Assembly: GCF_030657335.1 (NCBI RefSeq)
Contig: NZ_CP131039.1
Span: forward strand, 2,372,501 to 2,436,500
DNA length: 64,000 nt
DNA from: Croceibacterium aestuarii
GTDB lineage: Bacteria; Pseudomonadota; Alphaproteobacteria; Sphingomonadales; Sphingomonadaceae
Reading direction: 5' to 3'
Of the stretch, positions 56,761 through 64,000 are shown piece after piece. A program made the translations under genes and the position numbers. The first letter of the stretch is position 1, and every line of letters begins with the position of its first letter. The notes under the pieces were generated by a model. The model was not told the DNA's origin, ran no database searches, and saw only the letters and a program-made list of their open reading frames with translations.

Positions 56761-56826
56761 GTTCGTCCTGAGCTTGTCGAAGGACGTTGGCCTGGCGCGA
56801 GCGTGCTTCGACAAGCTCAGCACGAG
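56761..56826. repeat. REP-like inverted repeat inside the nuo operon
   Basis: The left arm (56761-56785, containing CTGAGCTTGTCGAAG) and right arm (56802-56826, containing CTTCGACAAGCTCAG) are inverted copies with about 22 of 25 positions matching, around a 16 base loop. This element type is very common between genes in sphingomonad genomes. Here it sits in the only larger gap between nuoK and nuoL and should form a strong hairpin in the operon mRNA, where it could stabilise or segment the transcript. Only one copy is in the window. Confidence 0.85.
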
Positions 56827-56850
56827 CGGGTGTTGGGATGACCAAGGTGC

Positions 56851-57156
56851 TCATCCCTTCATCCGGTTGACGTCGTCGACGGCGATCGTGCCGCGGTCGC
56901 GGAAGTAGATGACGAGAATCGCCAGCCCTATGGCCGCCTCTCCGGCCGCCACGGTCAGCACGAACATCGCGAAGATCTGCCCGGTAAGGTCCTGCAGGAA
57001 GGCGCTGAAGGCGACGAGGTTGAGGTTCACCGCCAGCAGGATCAGCTCGATCGCCATCAGGACGACGATGATGTTCTTGCGGTTGATGAAGATGCCGAGG
57101 ACGCCGAGCACGAACAGGATCGAGCTGACGACGACGTAGTGTTCGATGCCGATCAC
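56851..57156 (-). CDS. nuoK: NADH-quinone oxidoreductase subunit K
   Basis: This 101-residue, three-helix subunit carries the conserved glutamates of the proton channel. It begins [20 protein letters not shown] and has [20 protein letters not shown] and [19 protein letters not shown]. The start is GTG 57156, overlapping the nuoJ stop (GTGA). Confidence 0.96.
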   Translation of the reverse strand: MIGIEHYVVVSSILFVLGVLGIFINRKNIIVVLMAIELILLAVNLNLVAFSAFLQDLTGQIFAMFVLTVAAGEAAIGLAILVIYFRDRGTIAVDDVNRMKG

Positions 57157-57770
57157 AATTCGATCCCCCGTCCTACTTCGGGATTGGTGTTGACCACAGC
57201 CTCTTCGGGGCGGCGGCGGACCTGGGCCGAAATGTCCTGCGGCCGCTGCATCTTGCGTCCGCGATAGGTGAGCGCGATCGCCCCGACCATCGCCACCAGC
57301 AGGATCACGCCCGCCGTTTCGAACAGGAACAGGTACTTGCCGTAGAGCAGGGCTCCGATGCTTTCGATGTTGCTTGCGCCGGGGAGCGGAGCCGAAGTCC
57401 CGTCAGGTGTACCGAGGTTGAGCGCGCCGACGCGGTAGGCACCTGCCCCGAGCACCAGTTCGGCCAGCAGCACAAGCGCAACGAGGATGCCGAGCGGGAA
57501 GTTCTTGACGAAGCCGGAGCGCAGTTCGGCGAAGTCGATGTCGAGCATCATCACCACGAACAGGAACAGCACCGCGACCGCGCCGACGTAGACGATGACC
57601 AGCAGCATGGCGATGAACTCGGCGCCGACCAGCACCATCAGGCCGGCCGCGTTGAAGAACGCCAGGATCAGCCAAAGCACCGAATGCACCGGGTTGCGCG
57701 AAGTGATCACCAGCACCGCGCTGGCGACGACCATGAAGGCGAAAAGGTAGAAGGCGATGGCGTGGATCAT
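57153..57770 (-). CDS. nuoJ: NADH-quinone oxidoreductase subunit J
   Basis: This 205-residue membrane subunit has five helices. It starts [20 protein letters not shown] and shows [20 protein letters not shown] and [20 protein letters not shown], the latter containing the conserved pi-bulge helix. A 15 bp gap separates it from nuoI, and its stop overlaps nuoK. Confidence 0.96.
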   Translation of the reverse strand: MIHAIAFYLFAFMVVASAVLVITSRNPVHSVLWLILAFFNAAGLMVLVGAEFIAMLLVIVYVGAVAVLFLFVVMMLDIDFAELRSGFVKNFPLGILVALVLLAELVLGAGAYRVGALNLGTPDGTSAPLPGASNIESIGALLYGKYLFLFETAGVILLVAMVGAIALTYRGRKMQRPQDISAQVRRRPEEAVVNTNPEVGRGIEL

Positions 57771-57785
57771 CGGGTCGCGCGCCGC

Positions 57786-58271
57786 CTAGCGATAGGGCGC
57801 ATCGGCTTCAAGGTTCGCGGCGATGGCCCGCTCCCACTTGTCCCCGTTGGCCAGCAGTTTCGCCTTGTCGTAGAGCAGTTCCTCGCGCGTCTCCGTCGAA
57901 TATTCCAGGTTCGGCCCCTCGACGATGGCATCGACCGGGCAAGCCTCCTGGCAGAAGCCGCAATAGATGCACTTGGTCATGTCGATGTCGTAGCGCGTCG
58001 TGCGGCGGCTGCCGTCTACGCGCGGTTCGCTCTCGATAGTGATCGCCTGCGCCGGGCACACCGCCTCGCACAGCTTGCAGGCGATGCAACGCTCCTCGCC
58101 GTTGGGATAGCGGCGCAGCGCATGCTCCCCGCGAAAGCGCGGGCTGAGCGGGTTCTTCTCGAACGGGTAATTGATCGTCGCTTTGGGCTTGAAGAAGTAC
58201 TTGAGCGTGAGGGCATGCGCCTTCACGAACTCCCACAGCGTGAACGCCTTGATGGTTTGGCCGATGCTCAT
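57786..58271 (-). CDS. nuoI: NADH-quinone oxidoreductase subunit I (2 x [4Fe-4S])
   Basis: This 161-residue ferredoxin-like subunit carries clusters N6a and N6b. Both cluster motifs are intact: [12 protein letters not shown] and [12 protein letters not shown]. An N-terminal amphipathic segment attaches it to the membrane arm. ATG 58271 overlaps the nuoH stop (ATGA). Confidence 0.97.
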   Translation of the reverse strand: MSIGQTIKAFTLWEFVKAHALTLKYFFKPKATINYPFEKNPLSPRFRGEHALRRYPNGEERCIACKLCEAVCPAQAITIESEPRVDGSRRTTRYDIDMTKCIYCGFCQEACPVDAIVEGPNLEYSTETREELLYDKAKLLANGDKWERAIAANLEADAPYR

Positions 58272-59311
58272 CCGAAATGTCCTGTGGCCATGAGCCAGCC
58301 CGATACGAGCACCACGAAGAGCAGGCTGACCGGCAGGAAGACCTTCCAGCCGAGCCGCATCAGCTGGTCGTAGCGGTAGCGCGGCACGGTCGCCTTGACC
58401 CACGAGAAGATGAAGAAGAACGCGAAAATCTTGATGAAGAGCCAGATCCAGCCCGGAAGCCAGTAGAGCGGCGCCCAGTCGAGCGGAGGCAGCCAGCCGC
58501 CGAAGAAAAGGATCGCGTTGAGCGCGCACATCAACAGGACGTTGGCGTACTCCCCGAGCCAGAAGAGCGCGAAGCTCATGCTCGAATATTCGGTCTGGTA
58601 GCCTGCGACCAGTTCGCTCTCCGCCTCGGTCAGGTCGAACGGAGCGCGCTGCGTTTCCGCAAGCGACGAGATCAGGAACATGACCCACATCGGGAAAAGC
58701 AGCAGGTTGAAAGCGAAGGCGTTGACGATGCCGAGCCCGTGTCCGCGTTGCGCCTCGACGATGGCATTGAGGTTGAAGCTGCCGGCCCACAGCACCACGC
58801 AGATGAGGATGAAGCCGATCGAGACTTCATAGGAAATCATCTGGGCAGCCGCGCGCATGGAACTGAAAAACGGATATTTGGAGTTCGACGCCCAGCCCGA
58901 AACCACCACGCCGTAGACACCCAGCGAGCTGATCGCGAGCACGTAGAGCAAGCCGACGTTGATGTCGGCCAGCACGGCGCCGGAATTGAACGGAATAACC
59001 GCCCAGGCCATCAGGGCTACGGTAAAGGTGATGATGGGCGCAAGCAGGAACAATCCCTTGTTCGCCGCGCTCGGAACGATGGTTTCCTGCAGGAACACCT
59101 TGAGACCGTCGGCAAAGCTCTGCAGCAGTCCGAAAGGACCGACCACGTTCGGACCGCGCCGCAGCGCCATCGCCGCCCAGACCTTGCGGTCGACGTAGAT
59201 GATCATCGCCACCGCCAGCATCAGGGGCAACGCGATCAGCAGAATGCCGGCAATCGTGGCGACGAACCACGCCCAGTCGTAGGGCAGCCACTGGTTGAAG
59301 AAAGCGGTCAT
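58268..59311 (-). CDS. nuoH: NADH-quinone oxidoreductase subunit H
   Basis: This 347-residue, eight-helix subunit helps form the quinone-binding site. Family segments include [40 protein letters not shown] and [20 protein letters not shown]. It is coupled by ATGA overlaps to nuoG upstream and nuoI downstream. Confidence 0.97.
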   Translation of the reverse strand: MTAFFNQWLPYDWAWFVATIAGILLIALPLMLAVAMIIYVDRKVWAAMALRRGPNVVGPFGLLQSFADGLKVFLQETIVPSAANKGLFLLAPIITFTVALMAWAVIPFNSGAVLADINVGLLYVLAISSLGVYGVVVSGWASNSKYPFFSSMRAAAQMISYEVSIGFILICVVLWAGSFNLNAIVEAQRGHGLGIVNAFAFNLLLFPMWVMFLISSLAETQRAPFDLTEAESELVAGYQTEYSSMSFALFWLGEYANVLLMCALNAILFFGGWLPPLDWAPLYWLPGWIWLFIKIFAFFFIFSWVKATVPRYRYDQLMRLGWKVFLPVSLLFVVLVSGWLMATGHFG

Positions 59312-61314
59312 TCCGCCGCCTCCGCGAACGTCTCGCCGTGGAGCAGCTCGGCCGAACAGCGCTGCATCGTCGTGCTCGCGCGGGCGATCGGGTTGGTCAG
59401 GTAGAAGTCCTTGATCGGATAACCGATCTTGCCCGAACCGCCGTTCTTGCCTTTCGGCAGCTCGGTGCCGTAGTCGGCAAGACCCTCGACGCCGAGCGCC
59501 GGCACCTCGGCGATCATCGCTGCGCGCAGTTCGTCGAAGCTGTCGAAGCCGACCGAAACGCCCAGCGCATCGGCCAGCGCGCGCAGAATCGTCCAGTCCT
59601 CCCGCGCATCGCCGGGCGCGAAGACGGCCTTGTCCGCGAACTGCACCCTGCCCTCGGTCGAAACGTACGTCCCGGCCTTTTCCGTATAGGCCGAGGCCGG
59701 GAGGATGACGTCGGCGACGTGGGCGCCCTTATCGCCGTGGTGGCCGATATAGACCTTCACCGCGCCCTCGAACTGGCTGTAATCCGCCTCGTCCGCGCCG
59801 AGCGCGAGCACGACCTTGGGCTTGGCCGCCACGAGGTCCTTGATCCCGGCCTTCTGCGCGAAACCGAGCATCAGCGCACCCATGCGGGCGGCGGAGAAGT
59901 GCATGACATTGAAGCCGTTCCAGCCCTCACGCACCAGGTTCCACTCGGCTGCCAGCGCCAGCGCCGGATCGAGCGCGCCGGCAACGATGCCGCCCCCGCC
60001 GAGGATGATCGCCGGCTTTTCGGCCTTGCTCATCGCCTCGGCCACGTGGTCCGGCAGGTCGCCGAGCACCGAGACGTCGTCTCCAAGGAACTCGGCCGGG
60101 AATGTCGTCTCCCAGTGCGGGCCGACGATGAAAACCTTGGCCCCGCGTTTGACCGCCTTGCGCAGCCGCACGTTCACGAGCGGCGCTTCCCAGCGGACGT
60201 GGCTGCCGACGATCAGGACGGCATCGGCTTCCTCGATGCCGGCGAAGGTCGAATTGAAGTTCATCGCCGCGAGGTTGTCGGTCGGATAGTCCATCCCGGT
60301 CTGACGGCTTTCGATCAGCGACGAGCCGCAGGCCTTGAGCAGCGCCTTGGCGGCGAACATGGTCTCGCAATCGAGCAGGTCGCCGGCGATCGCGGCGATG
60401 TCCTTGCCGGGCCTGGCCGCAGCGATTCGGCCGAAAGCCTCGCTCCAGCTCGCCTGTTCGAGCTTGCCAGTCTTGCCCCGAACCCAGACCTTGTCGAGTC
60501 GGCGACGGGTGAGACCGTCGACCTGATAGCGCGCCTTGTCGCTGATCCATTCCTCGTTCACGTCGTCGTTGATCCGCGGCAGCACCCGCATAACCTCGCG
60601 CCCACGGCTGTCGATGCGGATGTTCGAGCCCATCGCGTCGGATACGTCTATGCCCCAGGTCTTTTTGAGCTCCCACGGCCGCGCTTCGTAAGCATAGGGA
60701 CGGCTCGTCAGCGCGCCCACCGGACACAGATCGATCACGTTGGCCGAGAGCTCATGTTCGGCGGCATGCTCGAGGTAAGTGGTGATCTGCATGTTCTCGC
60801 CGCGATAGAGCGCGCCGATCTCGTCCACGCCGGCGATTTCTTCCGAGAACCGCACGCAACGGGTGCAGTGAATGCAGCGCGTCATGATCGTCTTGATCAG
60901 CGGGCCCATGTACTTCTCGGTCACCGCGCGCTTGTTCTCGTGATAGCGCGAGGCGCCGCGGCCATACATCAGGCTCTGGTCTTGCAGGTCGCACTCCCCG
61001 CCCTGGTCGCAGATCGGGCAATCGAGCGGATGGTTGATGAGCAGGAACTCCATCACCCCCTCGCGTGCGGTCTTGACCATTTCGCTGTCGGTGCGGATTT
61101 CCTGCCCCTCGGCGGCGGGCAGCGCGCAACTCGCCTGCGGCTTGGGCGGTCCCGGCTTCACCTCGACGAGGCACATCCGGCAATTGCCGGCGATGCTCAG
61201 GCGTTCGTGGTAACAGAACCGCGGGATTTCCTTGCCGGCAAGCTCGCAGGCCTGAAGCACCGTGGCGCCGTTTGGTACCTCGATTTCCTGGCCGTCGACC
61301 GTGACTTTGGGCAT
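59308..61314 (-). CDS. nuoG: NADH-quinone oxidoreductase subunit G
   Basis: This 668-residue iron-sulfur subunit carries the peripheral electron chain. The [2Fe-2S] ligands are in [20 protein letters not shown] and ASCALPA. The His/Cys-ligated cluster is in [17 protein letters not shown], and a [4Fe-4S] in [12 protein letters not shown] with a later CPVGAL. A molybdopterin-oxidoreductase-like domain follows. ATG 61314 ([10 protein letters not shown]) is the family start; a longer frame from 61404 is not. It is preceded by 117 bp with no gene. Confidence 0.96.
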   Translation of the reverse strand: MPKVTVDGQEIEVPNGATVLQACELAGKEIPRFCYHERLSIAGNCRMCLVEVKPGPPKPQASCALPAAEGQEIRTDSEMVKTAREGVMEFLLINHPLDCPICDQGGECDLQDQSLMYGRGASRYHENKRAVTEKYMGPLIKTIMTRCIHCTRCVRFSEEIAGVDEIGALYRGENMQITTYLEHAAEHELSANVIDLCPVGALTSRPYAYEARPWELKKTWGIDVSDAMGSNIRIDSRGREVMRVLPRINDDVNEEWISDKARYQVDGLTRRRLDKVWVRGKTGKLEQASWSEAFGRIAAARPGKDIAAIAGDLLDCETMFAAKALLKACGSSLIESRQTGMDYPTDNLAAMNFNSTFAGIEEADAVLIVGSHVRWEAPLVNVRLRKAVKRGAKVFIVGPHWETTFPAEFLGDDVSVLGDLPDHVAEAMSKAEKPAIILGGGGIVAGALDPALALAAEWNLVREGWNGFNVMHFSAARMGALMLGFAQKAGIKDLVAAKPKVVLALGADEADYSQFEGAVKVYIGHHGDKGAHVADVILPASAYTEKAGTYVSTEGRVQFADKAVFAPGDAREDWTILRALADALGVSVGFDSFDELRAAMIAEVPALGVEGLADYGTELPKGKNGGSGKIGYPIKDFYLTNPIARASTTMQRCSAELLHGETFAEAAE

Positions 61315-61431
61315 GCTCGATCCGATTGATTCCGCGGGGCTGCGGGGTGCCCTTAGAACGCTGCGGCCTACGCGTCCATGCCCGCAAGGCGCGTATTTCA
61401 GCAAAATTTCCGCAATTGAGCGCCGCGAGGC

Positions 61432-61683
61432 TCAGGACTTGTCCGAATCGCCGTTGCTGCGGGTCCAGTGATAGAGCGTCTCTGCCAGATAGCTGCGGTG
61501 GATAAGGCCGGCCAGCTTGCTGTCGACCTCGATCTCGCCGCAAGCCTCTGTTTCCTTGGCAAGCTGCTCGCGCAACTTCTCTTCGTCGGCCGAATCAGGT
61601 GCCGCGTCGACAACCTTTCGCGCGAGCCCAGGAGCCAGCAGAACTTCGCACTGGGTGTGCTTGGACAAAGCACGAGCAACCAC
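61432..61683 (-). CDS. Small acidic protein of unknown function between nuoF and nuoG
   Basis: This 83-residue protein starts at GTG 61683, which has GAGGAA 8 bases upstream. Longer frames would run into nuoF. It is acidic in the middle (PDSADEEKLREQLAKETEAC) and ends in LAGLIHRSYLAETLYHWTRS. I recognise no family and no metal motif. Its place within the nuo operon suggests an accessory or assembly role, but that is inference only. The 117 bp that follow, before nuoG, show nothing distinct. Confidence 0.6.
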   Translation of the reverse strand: MVARALSKHTQCEVLLAPGLARKVVDAAPDSADEEKLREQLAKETEACGEIEVDSKLAGLIHRSYLAETLYHWTRSNGDSDKS

Positions 61684-61732
61684 GTCACTTTCCTCGTCGG
61701 CGCTGGGCGTGACCTCGCATATCGCAGAGCGA

Positions 61733-63028
61733 CTACTCCGCCGCTTGCGCGAACTCGCCTTGCCGTTCGGAAATGCGCCGTTCGAGCTCCGGCCGGAAGT
61801 GCTTGAGCAGTCCCTGGATCGGCCAGGCCGCGGCATCGCCGAGGGCGCAGATGGTGTGGCCCTCGACCTGCTTGGTCACCTGATAGAGCATGTCGATCTC
61901 TTCGAGCGAGCTGTCGCCGACGCGTAGGCGCTCCATCACGCGCCACATCCACCCGGTGCCTTCGCGGCACGGGGTGCACTGGCCGCAGGATTCGTGCTTG
62001 TAGAAGGCGCTGATGCGGCTGATCGCGCGGACGATGTCGGTCGACTTGTCCATGACGATGACCGCCGCGGTGCCGAGGCCCGAGCCGACTTCCTTCAGCC
62101 CGTCGAAGTCCATCGGGCAGTCCATGATCTGCTCCGCCGGGACCAGCGGGACCGAGGAGCCGCCTGGGATCACCGCCAGCAGGTTGTCCCACCCTCCGGT
62201 GATGCCGCCGCAATGCTTCTCGATCAGCTCGCGGAACGGGATGCTCATCGCCTCTTCGACAACGCACGGCTTGTCGACATGGCCGGAGATCTGGAACAGC
62301 TTGGTGCCCTTGTTGCCCTCGCGCCCGAAGCTGGCGAACCAGCTGGCGCCGCGGCGCAGGATGGTCGGGACGACGGCGATCGATTCGACGTTGTTGACCG
62401 TGGTCGGGCAACCATAGAGGCCGGCGCCGGCCGGAAACGGCGGCTTGAGGCGCGGCTGGCCCTTCTTGCCTTCGAGACTTTCGATCATCGCGGTTTCCTC
62501 ACCGCAGATGTATGCGCCCGCCCCGCGGTGGACGAAGACGTCGAAGTCGTAACCCGAGCCGGCCGCGTTCTTGCCCAGCAGTCCCGCGTCGTAAGCCTCG
62601 GCCACGGCCTTGCGCAGGGTCTCGGTCTCGCGAATGTATTCGCCGCGCACGTAGATGTATGCGGCGCGCGCGCGCATCGCATAGCCGGCGACCAGCGCGC
62701 CTTCGATCAGCTTGTGCGGATCGTGGCGCAGGATCTCGCGGTCCTTGCAGGAACCGGGTTCGGATTCGTCGGCGTTGATGACCAGGAAGCTCGGCCGGCC
62801 GTCCTTGCTCTCCTTGGGCATGAAAGACCACTTCATGCCGGTCGGGAAGCCCGCCCCGCCGCGCCCGCGCAGGCCGCTGGCCTTGATCTCGTCGATGATC
62901 GCGTCCTGCCCGACGGCCATCAGCGTCTTGGTGTCGTCCCAGTCGCCGCGATGTTCGGCCGCCTTCAAGCCCCAGTCCTGGAAGCCGTAGAGGTTGGTAA
63001 AGATGCGGTCCTTGTCGGCGAGGCTCAT
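61733..63028 (-). CDS. nuoF: NADH-quinone oxidoreductase subunit F
   Basis: This 431-residue subunit binds NADH, FMN and [4Fe-4S] cluster N3. The nucleotide-binding segment is [19 protein letters not shown]. The FMN region has [16 protein letters not shown] and [19 protein letters not shown]. The cluster ligands are in [16 protein letters not shown] with a later cysteine in [10 protein letters not shown]. It overlaps the preceding small gene by ATGA. Confidence 0.97.
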   Translation of the reverse strand: MSLADKDRIFTNLYGFQDWGLKAAEHRGDWDDTKTLMAVGQDAIIDEIKASGLRGRGGAGFPTGMKWSFMPKESKDGRPSFLVINADESEPGSCKDREILRHDPHKLIEGALVAGYAMRARAAYIYVRGEYIRETETLRKAVAEAYDAGLLGKNAAGSGYDFDVFVHRGAGAYICGEETAMIESLEGKKGQPRLKPPFPAGAGLYGCPTTVNNVESIAVVPTILRRGASWFASFGREGNKGTKLFQISGHVDKPCVVEEAMSIPFRELIEKHCGGITGGWDNLLAVIPGGSSVPLVPAEQIMDCPMDFDGLKEVGSGLGTAAVIVMDKSTDIVRAISRISAFYKHESCGQCTPCREGTGWMWRVMERLRVGDSSLEEIDMLYQVTKQVEGHTICALGDAAAWPIQGLLKHFRPELERRISERQGEFAQAAE

Positions 63029-63165
63029 GCCAGAGCTCCCTGCGATAGTAGGTAGGCGGCGATGACGACGACGGCGAGGATGGCGCCGATCTTGAGCAGG
63101 CCGGTCAGCACCTTCCAGGCGATGAAGACCAGGACCAGCGCGATGACGATGGTGGCGATGCTCAT
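63025..63165 (-). CDS. Very small single-span membrane protein within the nuo operon
   Basis: This 46-residue protein starts [20 protein letters not shown] and is almost entirely hydrophobic, with one or two membrane helices and a single Lys pair (WKVL, LLKIG). It is linked by ATGA overlaps both to the small gene upstream and to nuoF downstream, so it is very likely translated. No known family is recognised, and complex I subunits of this size are not standard in bacteria. Confidence 0.65.
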   Translation of the reverse strand: MSIATIVIALVLVFIAWKVLTGLLKIGAILAVVVIAAYLLSQGALA

Positions 63166-63320
63166 CGTTTCGTGTCCTTGCGCATCTTCGCGCCCCAAAC
63201 GACTGCGGCGCCGCCGAATGCCGCCAGTACGGCAGTAAGCACGAACTGATGCTCGGCCGCCGAATAGAGGCCCCAGCCGATCAGCAGCAGGCCGAGCGCG
63301 ATAAGGATCGGGCCGTTCAT
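63162..63320 (-). CDS. Very small two-span membrane protein within the nuo operon
   Basis: This 52-residue protein begins [20 protein letters not shown], has a second helix [20 protein letters not shown] and ends in a basic tail (KMRKDTKR). ATG 63320 overlaps the nuoE stop (ATGA) and its TGA overlaps the next small gene (ATGA). It is short enough that automatic gene callers would often miss it. The function is unknown. Confidence 0.65.
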   Translation of the reverse strand: MNGPILIALGLLLIGWGLYSAAEHQFVLTAVLAAFGGAAVVWGAKMRKDTKR

Positions 63321-63988
63321 GCCCACTCATCCCGGTAATCGTGGTTTTCGGTGACCATGTCCTTGAGCGTGGTCGGTCCGCCGAGCGGTTCGCTGGTGTG
63401 GCGGCCGGGTTCCTGCGTGCCTTCCTTCGGCGTCTCGCCACGAGCGAGCGCGTCGAGGATCGCGTCCATCCGCTCGGGCGTCAGGTCCTCGTAATTGGCA
63501 TCGTTGATCTGCACCATCGGCGCGGTTGCGCAGTTGCCCATGCATTCGACCTCGGTGAAGGTCCACAGTCCATCCTCGGTCGTGTGACCCGGCTTCATCC
63601 CGCGCTTGAAGCAGGTGGCGATGATCTCGTCCGAACCGCGCAGCATGCACGGCGTGGTGCCGCAGACCTGCACGTGGAAGCGCCCGACCGGCGCCAGGTT
63701 GTACATGGTATAGAACGTCGCGACCTCGAGCACGCGGATCACCGGCATGTCGAGCTCGCGCGCGACGAATTCGATCACCGGGATCGGCAGCCAGCCCTGC
63801 GTGTTCGTTTCCGCCCCGACCTGACGCTGGGCGAGGTCGAGAAACGGCATGACCGCAGAGCGCTGCCGTCCTTCGGGATAGCGCTTGACGATCTCGCTCG
63901 CCTTCGACGCGTTCTCTTCGGTCCAGGCGAAGTTGCCCCAGCGCTCGCGCAGCTCGGACGTGTCGGGGTGGGGTGCTCGTTCAGCCAT
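63317..63988 (-). CDS. nuoE: NADH-quinone oxidoreductase subunit E
   Basis: This 223-residue subunit carries [2Fe-2S] cluster N1a. Its four cysteine ligands are in HVQVCGTTPCMLRG and EVECMGNCATAPM. ATFYTMYNLAPVGRFHVQVC is typical of the family. The C-terminal extension with [20 protein letters not shown] is characteristic of alphaproteobacterial NuoE. Only 12 bases precede its ATG in the window. nuoA-D are presumed just outside. Confidence 0.95.
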   Translation of the reverse strand: MAERAPHPDTSELRERWGNFAWTEENASKASEIVKRYPEGRQRSAVMPFLDLAQRQVGAETNTQGWLPIPVIEFVARELDMPVIRVLEVATFYTMYNLAPVGRFHVQVCGTTPCMLRGSDEIIATCFKRGMKPGHTTEDGLWTFTEVECMGNCATAPMVQINDANYEDLTPERMDAILDALARGETPKEGTQEPGRHTSEPLGGPTTLKDMVTENHDYRDEWA

Positions 63989-64000
63989 GCCGGCGCTTCC

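Noticed and set aside
56581-56841. Open frames over the nuoL-nuoK gap with peptides such as MLSLSKH and FDKLRTN
   Set aside because: These peptides are the translation of the inverted repeat itself and are a frequent false call in sphingomonad genomes.

Overview
The window is a 64 kb piece of a GC-rich alphaproteobacterial chromosome, almost certainly from the order Sphingomonadales. The evidence is two very large TonB-dependent receptors of the sphingomonad type, a complete ccm (system I) cytochrome c maturation block, an alphaproteobacterial GTTC-N7-GTTC SOS box in front of lexA, RNase J linked to the nuo operon, and a sphingomonad-style intergenic inverted repeat (CTGAGCTTGTCGAAG). No prophage, transposase, integrase or CRISPR array is seen. 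I cannot name a genus.

Layout. 1-2.9 kb: the start of pdhA, ftsB, hppD and a small secreted protein. 2.9-18 kb: a tandem-MarR regulator divergent from TonB receptor 1, an MDR oxidoreductase, ccmCDEFGHI on the minus strand, then TonB receptor 2 preceded by two TTGAC-N3-GTCAA dyads. 17.9-23.4 kb: tRNA-Arg(CCT), a redox/repair cluster (grxC, nitrilase, DUF1178), a small heat-shock gene behind a ROSE-type RNA thermometer, and pyrG-secG-tpiA. 23.6-36.8 kb: ppiD-trpE, then the rest of the trp genes (trpG-trpD-trpC), moaC-moeA and lexA. This common order appears to be interrupted by a lipoprotein, a flavin monooxygenase, a peptidase, two small proteins and an MscS channel. 36.8-41.7 kb: comEC, gltX, gltA.

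41.7-48.3 kb is the most unusual part. Four minus-strand genes encode a histidine-kinase-like protein without its phospho-acceptor histidine, a DUF2336 protein, an unknown membrane protein and an Hpt-like protein also without its histidine. Divergent from them is an 848-residue protein with two membrane segments and a long coiled coil, an architecture like the Caulobacter pole-marker TipN. Together they look like an undescribed, non-catalytic signalling or cell-polarity module.

48.3-64 kb is one long minus-strand operon: nuoE, two tiny membrane proteins, nuoF, a small unknown protein, nuoG-H-I-J-K, an inverted repeat, nuoL-M-N, then birA, coaX, rnj and a DUF1467 gene, joined mostly by 1- or 4-base stop/start overlaps. 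nuoA-D must lie beyond the right edge.

Most coupled genes share ATGA, GTGA, TTGA or TGATG junctions, so translational coupling is a theme of the whole window. Starts were chosen by these junctions, Shine-Dalgarno sites and family N-termini.
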